Source: Cognatundibacterium curvum (GTDB lineage Bacteria; Pseudomonadota; Gammaproteobacteria; Burkholderiales; Burkholderiaceae_D). Taken from it: 64,000 bases of DNA. The notes beneath the pieces were generated by a model. The model had not been told where the DNA came from. It did no database searches and saw only the letters and a program-made list of their open reading frames with translations. Each line of letters begins with the position of its first letter. Position 1 is the first letter of the stretch. Shown here in pieces: positions 36,921-46,426 of this stretch. A program made the translations under genes and the position numbers. The stretch covers positions 207,802-271,801 of the forward strand of contig NZ_JACOGD010000008.1 of the NCBI RefSeq assembly GCF_014284235.1. Direction: 5' to 3'.

Positions 36921-36961
36921 AAAAAAAGCAGACCGGATTCAGCCCCGGTCTGCTTTTTTTT
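36921..36961 (+). terminator. Terminator after the M28 aminopeptidase
   Basis: Seven A, a 9-bp perfect stem GCAGACCGG / CCGGTCTGC with an 8-nt loop, and eight T. The flanking A run also lets it work for the converging DUF481 gene. Confidence 0.92.
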
Positions 36962-37002
36962 CACAGTAAACGCCGTCGTGAATACAGGCAAACTGGACGC
37001 TG

Positions 37003-37764
37003 TCAGTACTTGTATCCGAAGCCCACGGTCAGCAGACTGGATGTGGTTTTAAATCCTGCTCCGGGTTTGCTGTTGTAGTTGATGTTCGCCCCCACATTCA
37101 GCGTCCAGGCATTGGCAACCACGGTAGCCAGTGACATGTCCAGTGTGCTGCGCAGGCCCATATCAGACTGCCCCGGATAAATCACCAGTTTTTGTTTAAA
37201 CGCCGAGGTGGCGCTCAATTGATGGCTGTATTCTTCACCCAATAATAATTCGGCACCGTTCACACTGGATGGTGCCGGAGCCACAACAGCGGTAAAACGT
37301 TTACCGGAATAGCCAATACCGGCGAATACATCCAATGCGGTTTCTTTGCTGCGGATCACGTGATAACCGGCACCCGCATTCAATGCATAGCGGGAATTGA
37401 TATTTTGCGGCTTATTGGTTTCCAGTTCCGCGCCACCAAATGCAAACGCATCCGGCGAGAGATTGTAATCATAGCGTCCACCGGCACGCAATAATTGCGC
37501 AGTGCGGGTTTTGACATCGTTCACAGTACTGCTGCCATAGTTAGCCAGACTGTACAGAGATACTTTATCTTGCAACGTCGCCTTGCTGCCATCTGCATTG
37601 AAATTCAAATTTTGCGTCGTCGAATTATTATTAGCAAAAGAACCGCCAGCAGAGAGCGCACCATGCCACTGTCCATCGGTAACGGTTTGCGCCTGCACTG
37701 CACCAGCAGCTAAAACGCTGATCATGAATACGGACTTAAGCATGTACTTACCAGAAAATTGCAT
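37003..37764 (-). CDS. DUF481-like outer-membrane beta-barrel protein
   Basis: A 253-residue protein with a signal peptide (KYMLKSVFMISVLAAGAVQA) and alternating beta-strand pattern ending in VGFGYKY, typical of small outer-membrane barrels. Motifs such as WHGALSAGGSFANNNSTTQNLNFNAD, LRAGGRYDYNLSPDAFAFGGAELE and VFAGIGYSGKRF match the YdiY/DUF481 type. Function unknown; related proteins are linked to salt or acid stress in some bacteria. The start at 37764 has TGAGGT about 9 bp upstream; Met8 is a possible alternative. It is divergent from the prolyl oligopeptidase gene. Confidence 0.8.
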   Translation of the reverse strand: MQFSGKYMLKSVFMISVLAAGAVQAQTVTDGQWHGALSAGGSFANNNSTTQNLNFNADGSKATLQDKVSLYSLANYGSSTVNDVKTRTAQLLRAGGRYDYNLSPDAFAFGGAELETNKPQNINSRYALNAGAGYHVIRSKETALDVFAGIGYSGKRFTAVVAPAPSSVNGAELLLGEEYSHQLSATSAFKQKLVIYPGQSDMGLRSTLDMSLATVVANAWTLNVGANINYNSKPGAGFKTTSSLLTVGFGYKY

Positions 37765-38117
37765 CGTATGACCTCATCAATAAAATTACACGGCCGACTC
37801 AAAGTGCGACCCCGGGAAAATAGCCAGGCCGGATTATAAAGAGAGGAAACAAGTCAAAATGATAAATACCGTCAAAATGCATGACTGCTAATGTAAAGCA
37901 ATGTTAAGCAAAAAATTCAATAACTGTCGGAAATTTGAACTATTCATCCCGCGCTGCGGTCGAAAAAGCGGCTTGTCTGCTTGAAACTTTCGTGGCAGGC
38001 TGGCAGCTCAGGCGATGCAATCAAGCGATACGTGATATCCGGTTTTCCGGATTCAGCAATCCGCCTTCGCCCATGTTCTATACGATGATCACAACACTAC
38101 AACGAGACTGAGGACAC
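37765..38117. promoter_or_regulatory. Divergent intergenic region with paired GTCAAAATG repeats
   Basis: 353 bp between the divergent DUF481 and prolyl oligopeptidase genes. GTCAAAATG occurs at 37853-37861 and again at 37871-37879, spaced 18 bp start to start, close to two helical turns, as an activator or repressor pair might be. No gene is seen. Confidence 0.4.
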
Positions 38118-40229
38118 ATGAAACCACAACGTCAATTTCTGGCGGCGCTGACATTGCTGGCGGCAGCCAGCGTCAGCTATGCGCAAACGCAAGATCCACA
38201 TCAATGGCTGGAAGATGTCAGCGGCGATAAGGCGCTGAACTGGGTCAAGGCCCGCAATGCAGAAACCCGCAGCAAACTCGACAAGGATGCGGGCTTTATC
38301 AAATTGCGCGACGATCTGGGTGTGATCCTGAATTCCAAAGACCGGATTCCTGGCATCTATAAAATGGGCGATGCGGTCTATAACTTCTGGACCGATGCCG
38401 AACATCCGCGCGGCTTGTGGCGTAAAACCACACTGGACGAATACCGTAAGCCGCAACCCGCCTGGGAAGTGGTGCTGGATGTGGATGCACTGGCTAAACA
38501 GGAAAATGAAAACTGGGTCTACAAACGCGCTAATTGCCGCGAACCGGAATACGATCGCTGCCTGATCGAGTTATCGCGTGGCGGTGCCGATGCAGTCACA
38601 CTGCGTGAGTTTGATCTGAAATCTAAAAGCTTCGTCAAAGGCGGCTTTAGCCTGCCAGAAGCCAAGATGAATGTAGATTGGCGCGACAAGGATACGCTGT
38701 ATGTCGCGACCGATTTCGGCAAAGGCTCGCTGACTGACTCCGGTTACGCACGCATCGTCAAAGAATGGAAGCGTGGCACGCCGCTGAGCAAGGCACACAC
38801 CTTGTTGGAAGCACAGAAAACCGATATGAGCGTGGCGGCACAAAGCAGCGAGCACGGTGGTGTGCGGCATGAACTGGTACACCGACAAATCACTTTCTAC
38901 ACCTCCGAACAATTCCTGCGCAATGGCGACAAACTGACGCGTCTGGATGTGCCGGCCCAGTCCGATGTGTCCTTCTTCAGTACGCAAATCATCGTCACCC
39001 CAAGAGAAAACTGGACCACGGGTGCTCAGACTTTTGCCGCTGGCAGTGTGCTGGCGATGGATTTCGACGCCTTCATGAAAGGTGAGCGTCAATTCACTGC
39101 GCTGTTCACACCAAGCAGCAGCACCTCATTCACAGGCATGGCAGCGACGCGCAATACTTTGCTGCTGCAATCCCTGAACGATGTGAAAAGCAAGCTGGTG
39201 GAATGGAGCTTCAAAGACGGCAGCTGGACACAACGCGAAGTCAGCCTGCCTACCCTGGGCAGCGTAGGCGTGATGGCCTGGGACCCGGATCACAGCGATG
39301 AATACCTGCTCAGCTATTCCGATTATCTGACCCCGAGCGTCTACCTGATGGCGAAAGCTGGCAGCGATGAGCGTGAAAAACTGAAGTCTGCGCCAGCCTT
39401 CTTTGATGCGAGTCCGTATGAAACAGTCCAGCAGTTTGCCACCTCCAAAGACGGTACCAAAGTGCCTTACTTTATGGTGAAACGCAAAGACCTGAAACTG
39501 GATAGCAACAACCCTACTCTGCTGTATGGCTACGGCGGTTTCCAGGTATCGCTGACGCCTTCTTATTCCGGTGCTTTAGGTAAGAACTGGCTGGAAAAAG
39601 GCGGCGTGTATGTGGTCGCCAATATCCGTGGTGGCGGTGAATATGGCCCGAGCTGGCACCAGGCTGCACTCAAAGGCAATCGCCAGCGTGCCTATGATGA
39701 TTTTGCAGCGGTCGCCGAACATCTGATCAGCAGTAAGATCACCAGCCCGCAACATCTGGGTGCGATGGGTGGCAGCAATGGCGGCCTGCTGGCCGGTGTG
39801 GCGCTGACCCAGCGTCCTGACTTGTTCAATGCGGTCGTGAGCCAGGTACCTTTGCTCGACATGAAGCGTTTCAGCCACTTGCTGGCAGGGGCTTCCTGGA
39901 TGGGTGAATACGGCAATCCGGATGTGGCCGAGGAATGGGCATTTATTCAGCGTTACTCACCTTATCAAAATGTGAAGGCAGAAGTGAAGTATCCGAATGT
40001 ATTGTTCATTACCTCCACCCGGGACGACCGCGTCCATCCTGGTCATGCACGGAAAATGGCGGCCAAGATGCGGGCACAGGGTCATAAAAACGTCTGGTAC
40101 TATGAGAATATCGAAGGTGGTCATGGCGGTGCGGCCAATAATGCGCAGCGTGCAGACATGAGTGCGATCACCTATAGCTTCTTATGGAATATGCTGAAAT
40201 GGGAGAATGCAGAGTACCGCATCCACTGA
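38118..40229 (+). CDS. Exported prolyl oligopeptidase (S9A family)
   Basis: A 703-residue serine peptidase cutting after proline in short peptides, with a signal peptide ending SYA|QTQDPH. An N-terminal DPHQWLEDVSG and beta-propeller (about residues 75-420) are followed by an alpha/beta-hydrolase domain. Catalytic residues are Ser553 (GGSNGG), Asp637 (RDDRVHPGH) and His669 (EGGHGG). IRGGGEYGPSWHQAALK is the usual S9A motif. GAGGACAC gives the ribosome site. It completes a run of four exported peptidases (M14, M4, M28, S9A) suggesting a protein-degrading life style. Confidence 0.94.
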   Translation: MKPQRQFLAALTLLAAASVSYAQTQDPHQWLEDVSGDKALNWVKARNAETRSKLDKDAGFIKLRDDLGVILNSKDRIPGIYKMGDAVYNFWTDAEHPRGLWRKTTLDEYRKPQPAWEVVLDVDALAKQENENWVYKRANCREPEYDRCLIELSRGGADAVTLREFDLKSKSFVKGGFSLPEAKMNVDWRDKDTLYVATDFGKGSLTDSGYARIVKEWKRGTPLSKAHTLLEAQKTDMSVAAQSSEHGGVRHELVHRQITFYTSEQFLRNGDKLTRLDVPAQSDVSFFSTQIIVTPRENWTTGAQTFAAGSVLAMDFDAFMKGERQFTALFTPSSSTSFTGMAATRNTLLLQSLNDVKSKLVEWSFKDGSWTQREVSLPTLGSVGVMAWDPDHSDEYLLSYSDYLTPSVYLMAKAGSDEREKLKSAPAFFDASPYETVQQFATSKDGTKVPYFMVKRKDLKLDSNNPTLLYGYGGFQVSLTPSYSGALGKNWLEKGGVYVVANIRGGGEYGPSWHQAALKGNRQRAYDDFAAVAEHLISSKITSPQHLGAMGGSNGGLLAGVALTQRPDLFNAVVSQVPLLDMKRFSHLLAGASWMGEYGNPDVAEEWAFIQRYSPYQNVKAEVKYPNVLFITSTRDDRVHPGHARKMAAKMRAQGHKNVWYYENIEGGHGGAANNAQRADMSAITYSFLWNMLKWENAEYRIH

Positions 40230-40280
40230 CCACTGTTCCGCTTGTTAGCTGATTAACCCGTTTAACCCGTTGATCAGCAC

Positions 40281-40314
40281 AATCCGTTATCCTGTCAGGG
40301 GTAACGGATTTTTT
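40281..40314 (+). terminator. Terminator after prolyl oligopeptidase
   Basis: AATCCGTTA / TAACGGATT 9-bp stem with a 12-nt loop, followed by TTTT. Confidence 0.85.
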
Positions 40315-40458
40315 ATTTAGACTTAAGCAAAACCATCGCAGCAGTCTGAGCATCTGTTGATGCAGCGCGCTACGCTACTTCCAGCTCGCTTCTCATCTTC
40401 TGTTGGCGACATAACAGTCACAGGATGGCCGCCTGATAATCGCTTTTCAATTCATCGC

Positions 40459-42210
40459 ATGACACTGAATCAACTCTTATTTCAATTTATACGCCGTCAC
40501 TGGCGCCAATACTGGCTGGCGGCAGCCATGCTGGGATCGGTAGCGCTGCTGTCGGTCTTGATACCGCGCCGTGTCGGTGTCGTGATAGACGGCTTGGTCA
40601 GTCATCAGTTGCAGGGCAAGGCACTGCTGCTCGAGCTCAGCTATCTGCTACTGATGGGGCTGGCAATTTACTTCTTACGGGTAGGCTGGCGCATGCAGCT
40701 ATTCACTGCTTCCTATCAACTGGGTGCGGAATTACGTACCAGACTGTATCAGCGTCTGAGTCTGCAAGGACAGGACTTTTTTCAGAAGCAGCGTACCGGC
40801 GATCTGATGGCCTTAGGTACCAATGATGCCGATGCGATTGAGCTGGCGGCCGGTGAAGCGGCACTGGCAGGCTTTGATGGCAGCCTGACCTTCGCACTGG
40901 TGATAGGCATGATGCTGATCGGCGTGGACTGGCGACTGGCGCTCGCAGCACTGCTGCCCTTCCCCTTGATGGCGCTGGCCTTCCGCCGTATCACGCATCA
41001 TATTCACGAGGCATCGCGTGATGCCTTGCAGCGTTTCAGCCATTTGAATGATCAGGTACAGGAAACCCTGGCCGGTGTGCGCACCGTACGTGCACTCGGG
41101 CTGGAACAGCGCAGTGCGCAGCAATTTGCGCTGCTGGCAGAACAGGCGGCACAAGCCAGCCTGACCGCACAGCGCTGGGAAGCGGCGTATGAACCGGCAG
41201 TGGGACTGGCCCTGACTTCGGCTGGTGCGCTGACGCTGGGTGTCGGTGGCTATCTGGTGTGGCATGGTGAAATGACGATAGGCTCGCTGACCAGTTTCAG
41301 CATGTATCTGGGCCAGCTGATCTGGCCTATGTTTGCTGCTGGCTGGGTGCTGGCTTTACTGGAGCGCGGTAAAGCAGCCTGGGCCAGGCTGGAGCCGGTA
41401 TTGAATATGGAAATCGCAGTCACAGATCGTGGCCAGCTGAGCACTACACCACAAGGCAGCATACGCGTGCAGCAACTCAGCTACCGCTATCCGGGTCAGA
41501 CACTTGCTGCGCTGGACCATATCAGTCTGCACATAGCACCAGGTCAGACGATAGGTATCGTCGGCCCAACCGGGGCGGGCAAGTCCACCCTGATCCGCTT
41601 ATTACAGCGTCAGATAGAAAGCAGCCAAGGTCAGATAGTGTGGGGTGATCAGAACATCGCTGACTACCGCTTGCACACGCTGCGGTCAGCGATTAACTGG
41701 GTGGCGCAGGAGCCATTCCTGTTTTCTGCCTCGATCGCCGACAATATCGCGCTGTCCAGACCGGATGCCACGCGTGAGCAAATCATGCATGCAGCGACAC
41801 TGGCATCGGTACACGAAGATATCATGCGCTTCCCGCAAGGCTATGACACACCGGTCGGCGAGCGTGGTGTCACCTTGTCCGGCGGCCAGCGCCAGCGCGT
41901 GGCAATTGCGCGCGCACTGCTGACTGACAGCCCCCTGCTGTTACTCGACGATGCGCTGTCGGCAGTAGATACCGATACTGAAACCCGTATCCTGCAGCAT
42001 CTGGCCACGCTCAGAAAAACCCATCACCAGCGCGCAGCGGTGATCGTCAGTCATCGTCTCAGCGCAGTGGCCGATGCCGACCACATCATCGTGCTCAAAA
42101 ATGGGCAAATTCTGGAACAAGGCACACATGCTGAATTACTCGCACAGCCGCATTGGTATGCCTCGCAGTGGCGCTACCAGCAACTGGAGGCCAGCCTGAA
42201 TGCAATCTGA
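40459..42210 (+). CDS. ABC exporter half-transporter, degenerate ATP site (MdlA-like)
   Basis: A 583-residue fusion of a six-helix transmembrane domain (residues 15-310) and a nucleotide-binding domain (about 340-583). Walker A is VGPTGAGKST, the signature LSGGQRQR, and Walker B LLLLDDALSAVD. In Walker B an Asp stands where the catalytic Glu normally is. The substrate is unknown; lipids, peptides or drugs are possible. The open frame reaches back to 40357, but ATG 40459 gives the family-like N-terminus LNQLLFQFIRRHW. The second half-transporter overlaps its stop by 11 bp, so the two must form a heterodimer. Confidence 0.88.
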   Translation: MTLNQLLFQFIRRHWRQYWLAAAMLGSVALLSVLIPRRVGVVIDGLVSHQLQGKALLLELSYLLLMGLAIYFLRVGWRMQLFTASYQLGAELRTRLYQRLSLQGQDFFQKQRTGDLMALGTNDADAIELAAGEAALAGFDGSLTFALVIGMMLIGVDWRLALAALLPFPLMALAFRRITHHIHEASRDALQRFSHLNDQVQETLAGVRTVRALGLEQRSAQQFALLAEQAAQASLTAQRWEAAYEPAVGLALTSAGALTLGVGGYLVWHGEMTIGSLTSFSMYLGQLIWPMFAAGWVLALLERGKAAWARLEPVLNMEIAVTDRGQLSTTPQGSIRVQQLSYRYPGQTLAALDHISLHIAPGQTIGIVGPTGAGKSTLIRLLQRQIESSQGQIVWGDQNIADYRLHTLRSAINWVAQEPFLFSASIADNIALSRPDATREQIMHAATLASVHEDIMRFPQGYDTPVGERGVTLSGGQRQRVAIARALLTDSPLLLLDDALSAVDTDTETRILQHLATLRKTHHQRAAVIVSHRLSAVADADHIIVLKNGQILEQGTHAELLAQPHWYASQWRYQQLEASLNAI

Positions 42211-43966
42211 ACGACACAGTCCTATGGCACCTAATTCTGAAAAAAAACTCGCGGTACAACTATTGGTCAATGCCGCCCAGCCGGAACGGCGTCAGGTAAT
42301 AGCTGGCGTATTCTTCCTGCTCGCTGCGGCTGGGCTGGAAGCCTTAGGCCCCTTACTGGGCAAGGCCTTTATCGATCATTATCTGCTACCGCGCCAGATG
42401 GAATGGGGCATGATCGCCTTATTGCTGACGGCTTATCTGCTGACTGGCTGGGGCGCGACCTGGTTACGCTATCTGCAACTGACACGGCTGGCAGGTGTCG
42501 CGATGCGCTCGGTACGGCGCTTACGTGAACAGGTCTATCAGCATGTGCTGCGTCTGCCTATGGCCTTCTTCGATAAAGCGATGACGGGACAGCTGGTCAG
42601 CCGTGTGACCAACGATACCGAGGCGGTCAAGAATCTGTATGTACAGGTGTTATTCGTAATGCTGGACAGCTCTATCGTGGTGCTTGGTGCGCTGCTGGCC
42701 ATGGCCTGGCTGGAATGGCGTCTGATGCTGATCGTATTGATGTTAATTCCTGCAGTGGTGCTGATCGTCTGGTTTTATCAGCGCTGGAGCGCGCCCGCCG
42801 TCACACGCGCACGGCAACTGCGTAGTGAAATCAATGCCCAGGTCGCGGAAAGCATACAGGGCATGGCAGCGCTGCAGGCCAGCAATGCAGAACAGCGTTT
42901 CGGTGAGCGCTTCGGGAACACCAATCAATTGCATTATCAAGCCAGGCTGGATGAGTTACGGGCCAATGCCTGGCTGTTAAGACCTGCGCTCGATCTGATG
43001 AATACCCTGTTGTTGGTGATTGTGATTTACAGTTTCAGCCAGCGCAGTTTTTCCGGCATAGAGATAGGTATCTTGTATGCGTTTGTCAGTTATATCGCGC
43101 GTGTGGTGGAGCCGCTGATACAAATTACTTTGCAGTTCGGGCAGATACAGCAAGCCGTTGTGTCCGCTGCACGCGTCAATACGCTATTGACTGAAACACT
43201 GACCGCCGATCACAGTTGCCAGGCACAGATGCATAGCGGCCAGGTCGATATCGCTGGGCTGCAATTTGGCTATGATGCGGCCCCTCCGGTACTGCATGAC
43301 ATCCATCTGCACATTCCATCCGGTCAGTTTTTCGGCATCGTCGGTCACACTGGCAGCGGCAAATCCAGCCTGATGAGTCTGCTGTTGCGCTTTTATAGCG
43401 CGCAGTCTGGCAGCATACGCATGGATGGTCAGGACATCGCCGGATTTTCCGAAGCCGACTTCCGTGCTGCGGTCGGGCTCGTACCGCAGGAACCCTTTCT
43501 GCTGGCGGCCAGCGCACGCGAGAATATCGCTATGGGCCGTGACATTCCCGAAGCAGAACTGATTGCTGCCGCCAAAGCCGCGCATGTACATGACTTTATC
43601 CTGCAGCTGGAACAGGGTTACGATACCCAGTTAGGCGAAGGTGGCGCACGCTTATCGACCGGTCAGAAACAACTGATTGCGATTGCGCGCGCCCTGGCTG
43701 GCAAGCCACGCATCCTGTTCCTGGACGAGGCAACCTCGCATATAGACAGCGAAACTGAGCAAATCGTCCAGGTAGCACTCAATGCACTCAGAGGTAGCGT
43801 TACCATCATCGCCATCGCGCATCGCTTGTCCACCATCCGTGATGCCGATAATATCGTGGTCCTGAATCATGGCCGTATCAGCGAGCAAGGCAGCCATGCC
43901 GCATTAATGCAGATAGAACAAGGTATCTACCAGAAGCTGTATCTGCTGCAAACTTTAGAGGAATAA
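42200..43966 (+). CDS. ABC exporter half-transporter, partner (MdlB-like)
   Basis: 588 residues, again transmembrane domain plus ATPase. Walker A VGHTGSGKSS, signature LSTGQKQL (a Thr replaces the second Gly) and Walker B ILFLDEATSHID with an intact Glu. The faulty signature here and the faulty Walker B of the partner both belong to the same composite ATP site, while the other site is intact; this is the hallmark of asymmetric heterodimeric exporters. GGAGG lies 9 bp before ATG 42200; Met9 is an alternative start. The PBP gene follows after 6 bp, in the same operon. Confidence 0.9.
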   Translation: MQSERHSPMAPNSEKKLAVQLLVNAAQPERRQVIAGVFFLLAAAGLEALGPLLGKAFIDHYLLPRQMEWGMIALLLTAYLLTGWGATWLRYLQLTRLAGVAMRSVRRLREQVYQHVLRLPMAFFDKAMTGQLVSRVTNDTEAVKNLYVQVLFVMLDSSIVVLGALLAMAWLEWRLMLIVLMLIPAVVLIVWFYQRWSAPAVTRARQLRSEINAQVAESIQGMAALQASNAEQRFGERFGNTNQLHYQARLDELRANAWLLRPALDLMNTLLLVIVIYSFSQRSFSGIEIGILYAFVSYIARVVEPLIQITLQFGQIQQAVVSAARVNTLLTETLTADHSCQAQMHSGQVDIAGLQFGYDAAPPVLHDIHLHIPSGQFFGIVGHTGSGKSSLMSLLLRFYSAQSGSIRMDGQDIAGFSEADFRAAVGLVPQEPFLLAASARENIAMGRDIPEAELIAAAKAAHVHDFILQLEQGYDTQLGEGGARLSTGQKQLIAIARALAGKPRILFLDEATSHIDSETEQIVQVALNALRGSVTIIAIAHRLSTIRDADNIVVLNHGRISEQGSHAALMQIEQGIYQKLYLLQTLEE

Positions 43967-43972
43967 ACCAAG

Positions 43973-46240
43973 ATGAAATGGATCGCTGCCGTACTGGCAT
44001 TGCTGGGCGTGGTCGCAGGGGCAGTGCTGGCCTATGTGTTTCTGGTACTAGCCCCGAATCTGCCGGCGCTCGATGCGGTGACGGATTACCGCCCTAAGAT
44101 ACCGCTGCGTATCTATACCGCCGACAATGCACTGATCGGTGAATTCGGCGAAGAACACCGGGAATTTGTGCCGATTAAAGATATTCCCGAAAAACTGAAA
44201 ACCGCACTGCTGTCGACTGAAGATGCGCGCTTTTACGATCACAGCGGTATCGACTTTATCGGTGCCGGTCGCGCGGTGCTGGCGGATTTGCGCGGTGGTT
44301 TTCATCAGGGCGCCTCCACCATTACCATGCAGGTTGCCAGAAATTTTTTCCTGTCTCAGGAAAAAACCGTGAACCGCAAACTGAAGGAATTATTACTCAC
44401 TACCCGCATTGAAGCCGCACTCAGCAAAGACCAGATTCTGGAACTGTATATGAACCAGATTTATCTGGGTCAGCGCACCCACGGCTTTGCCGGTGCAGCA
44501 CGTACTTACTTTAATAAATCTCTGAATGATCTGAGCCTGGCAGAGGCTGCCATGTTGGTCGGGATACCGAAAAATCCGGTACGGCATAATCCGGTCAGCA
44601 ATTTTCAGAAAGCCAAACAAAGACAGGAAGTGGTGCTTAAACTCATGCTCAACCGCGGTGTGATTACCGAAGCACAGTACGACCAGGCTTTGCATGAAAA
44701 AATCACTGTGACCGGCAAACAGATTTATGAAACCCATGCTGACTATGTCGCTGAAATGGTCAGACAGAGTATCGTCGAGGAATACAAGGAGCAGGCCTAC
44801 ACCACCGGTATCAAGGTCTACACCACACTGCTGAAAGCGGATCAGGAAGCGGCTTATGACGCGGTACGTAATAATGTCATGGCCTATGATCAGCGCCATG
44901 GCTACCGTGGTCCGGAAGCCTTTATCCAGTTACCCGCCGATGAAGATGAACGCGATGATGCAATCGATGAAGCTTTGCGCAAACATCCTTCCAGCGATAA
45001 ATTACTGGCAGCGGTTGTGACTGAAGTTAGCACCAAAGTCGTCAAGGCTGAGTTGGCCAATGGCGACACCATAGTGATTGATGGCGATGGCTTGAAGTTT
45101 GCTGCGGCCGGATTGCAGGCGAAGGCTAAGTCTGACCTGAAGATCACACCAGGTGCGCTGATACGCGTGCTGCAGGATCAGAAAAAACGCTGGAGCATCA
45201 CTCAGTTGCCGGAAGTCGAAGGCTCGTATGTGGCGCTGAATGCGGAAACTGGCGCTTACCGGGCGCTGGTGGGTGGCTTTGATTTCAACCGCAAAAAATT
45301 TAATCATGTCACCAGTGGCTGGCGTCAGCCCGGCTCCAGTATGAAGCCCTTTGTGTATTCGGCCGCACTGGAAAAAGGTTTTTCTCCGTCCACGCTGATC
45401 AATGACGTACAGTTGTCCGCCACCTCAGAAGAAGCGCTGCGCTGGGACCCGCGCAATGATGATGGCAAATACGATGGCCCTGTCACGATGCGCACGGCAT
45501 TGGCGAAATCAAAGAATGTGGTTTCTGTGCGCATCCTCAAAGCGGTTGGCGTCAGCAATGCTCAGAACTGGATCAGCCATTTCGGTTTCAGCAAAGATAA
45601 ACATCCGGATAATCTGACACTGGCCTTAGGCACAGGTTCAGTCACACCAGTACAGCTGGCAGCAGCCTATGCGGTGTTCGCGAATGGCGGCTATCAGATA
45701 CAGCCAAATCTGATCACCAAAATCACCGATAGCAAAGGCAATGTATTGAAATCCTATCCGGCGCCAGCCATAGCGCAGGATGCTGACCGCGTGATCGATA
45801 GCCGTAACGCCTTTATCATGGATGCCATGCTACGCGAGGTCACGCGCAGTGGTACCGCCGCTGCCGCCAGTATCAGACTGGGGCGACATGATCTGGCCGG
45901 AAAAACCGGCACCACCAGCGATGCGGTCGACGGCTGGTTTGCCGGTTATGCCGGAAATGTCGTGGCCGTGGCATGGATGGGTTATGACACGCCTAAATCG
46001 CTGGGTGGACGAGAATTCGGTGCGACCCTGGCCTTACCGATCTGGATAGACAGTATGCGTGCTGCGCTGGCTGGGAAAGCGGAAGTTCAGCGTGCTGTAC
46101 CGGAAGGTCTCAGCAATGCCGAAGGCGACTGGATGTATGCTGAATTTCTGAATGGTGGTGGTGTGCGTACGCTGGACATGAATGAAGCCGCTCCGGCCAC
46201 ACCGGCTACGACGAATAGTCAGGCTGGCACAGCGCAATAA
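43973..46240 (+). CDS. Class A penicillin-binding protein (PBP1A type)
   Basis: A 755-residue bifunctional peptidoglycan glycosyltransferase/transpeptidase with an N-terminal membrane anchor (residues 2-25). The glycosyltransferase domain carries Glu83 in STEDARFYDHSG and GASTITMQVARNFFLS. A short OB-like insert precedes the transpeptidase domain. The transpeptidase has Ser455 in SSMK, SKNVVS (S-x-N type) and Lys644 in KTGTTSD. GAGGAATAAACCAAG precedes the ATG. It is only 6 bp after the ABC exporter, so co-transcription is likely. The C-terminal 30 residues are Ala/Thr rich and disordered. Confidence 0.93.
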   Translation: MKWIAAVLALLGVVAGAVLAYVFLVLAPNLPALDAVTDYRPKIPLRIYTADNALIGEFGEEHREFVPIKDIPEKLKTALLSTEDARFYDHSGIDFIGAGRAVLADLRGGFHQGASTITMQVARNFFLSQEKTVNRKLKELLLTTRIEAALSKDQILELYMNQIYLGQRTHGFAGAARTYFNKSLNDLSLAEAAMLVGIPKNPVRHNPVSNFQKAKQRQEVVLKLMLNRGVITEAQYDQALHEKITVTGKQIYETHADYVAEMVRQSIVEEYKEQAYTTGIKVYTTLLKADQEAAYDAVRNNVMAYDQRHGYRGPEAFIQLPADEDERDDAIDEALRKHPSSDKLLAAVVTEVSTKVVKAELANGDTIVIDGDGLKFAAAGLQAKAKSDLKITPGALIRVLQDQKKRWSITQLPEVEGSYVALNAETGAYRALVGGFDFNRKKFNHVTSGWRQPGSSMKPFVYSAALEKGFSPSTLINDVQLSATSEEALRWDPRNDDGKYDGPVTMRTALAKSKNVVSVRILKAVGVSNAQNWISHFGFSKDKHPDNLTLALGTGSVTPVQLAAAYAVFANGGYQIQPNLITKITDSKGNVLKSYPAPAIAQDADRVIDSRNAFIMDAMLREVTRSGTAAAASIRLGRHDLAGKTGTTSDAVDGWFAGYAGNVVAVAWMGYDTPKSLGGREFGATLALPIWIDSMRAALAGKAEVQRAVPEGLSNAEGDWMYAEFLNGGGVRTLDMNEAAPATPATTNSQAGTAQ

Positions 46241-46262
46241 GATAGAGCTGCAATCTACAATC

Positions 46263-46292
46263 CTCAACAAACATCAACAATCATCAACAATT
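46263..46292. repeat. Short tandem repeat, about 3 x 10 bp
   Basis: TCAACAAACA, TCAACAATCA and TCAACAATTT stand in a row after the PBP gene. A simple sequence repeat with no evident role. Confidence 0.6.
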
Positions 46293-46299
46293 TTTAGCA

Positions 46300-46325
46300 A
46301 AAAAAAACCCACAGCACGCTGTGGG
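46300..46325 (-). terminator. Terminator of metC
   Basis: Read leftward: CCCACAGC, loop GT, GCTGTGGG, then eight T. It lies about 100 bp beyond the metC stop. Confidence 0.8.
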
Positions 46326-46426
46326 TAAATATCCTGACCTTTGGAGGAGAAGCAGTAGGACGATCGCATTGTAGCGAAACGGCATGACAGGACAATGACA
46401 TGCCGGCTGCTTCTTCATGTCAGAAT

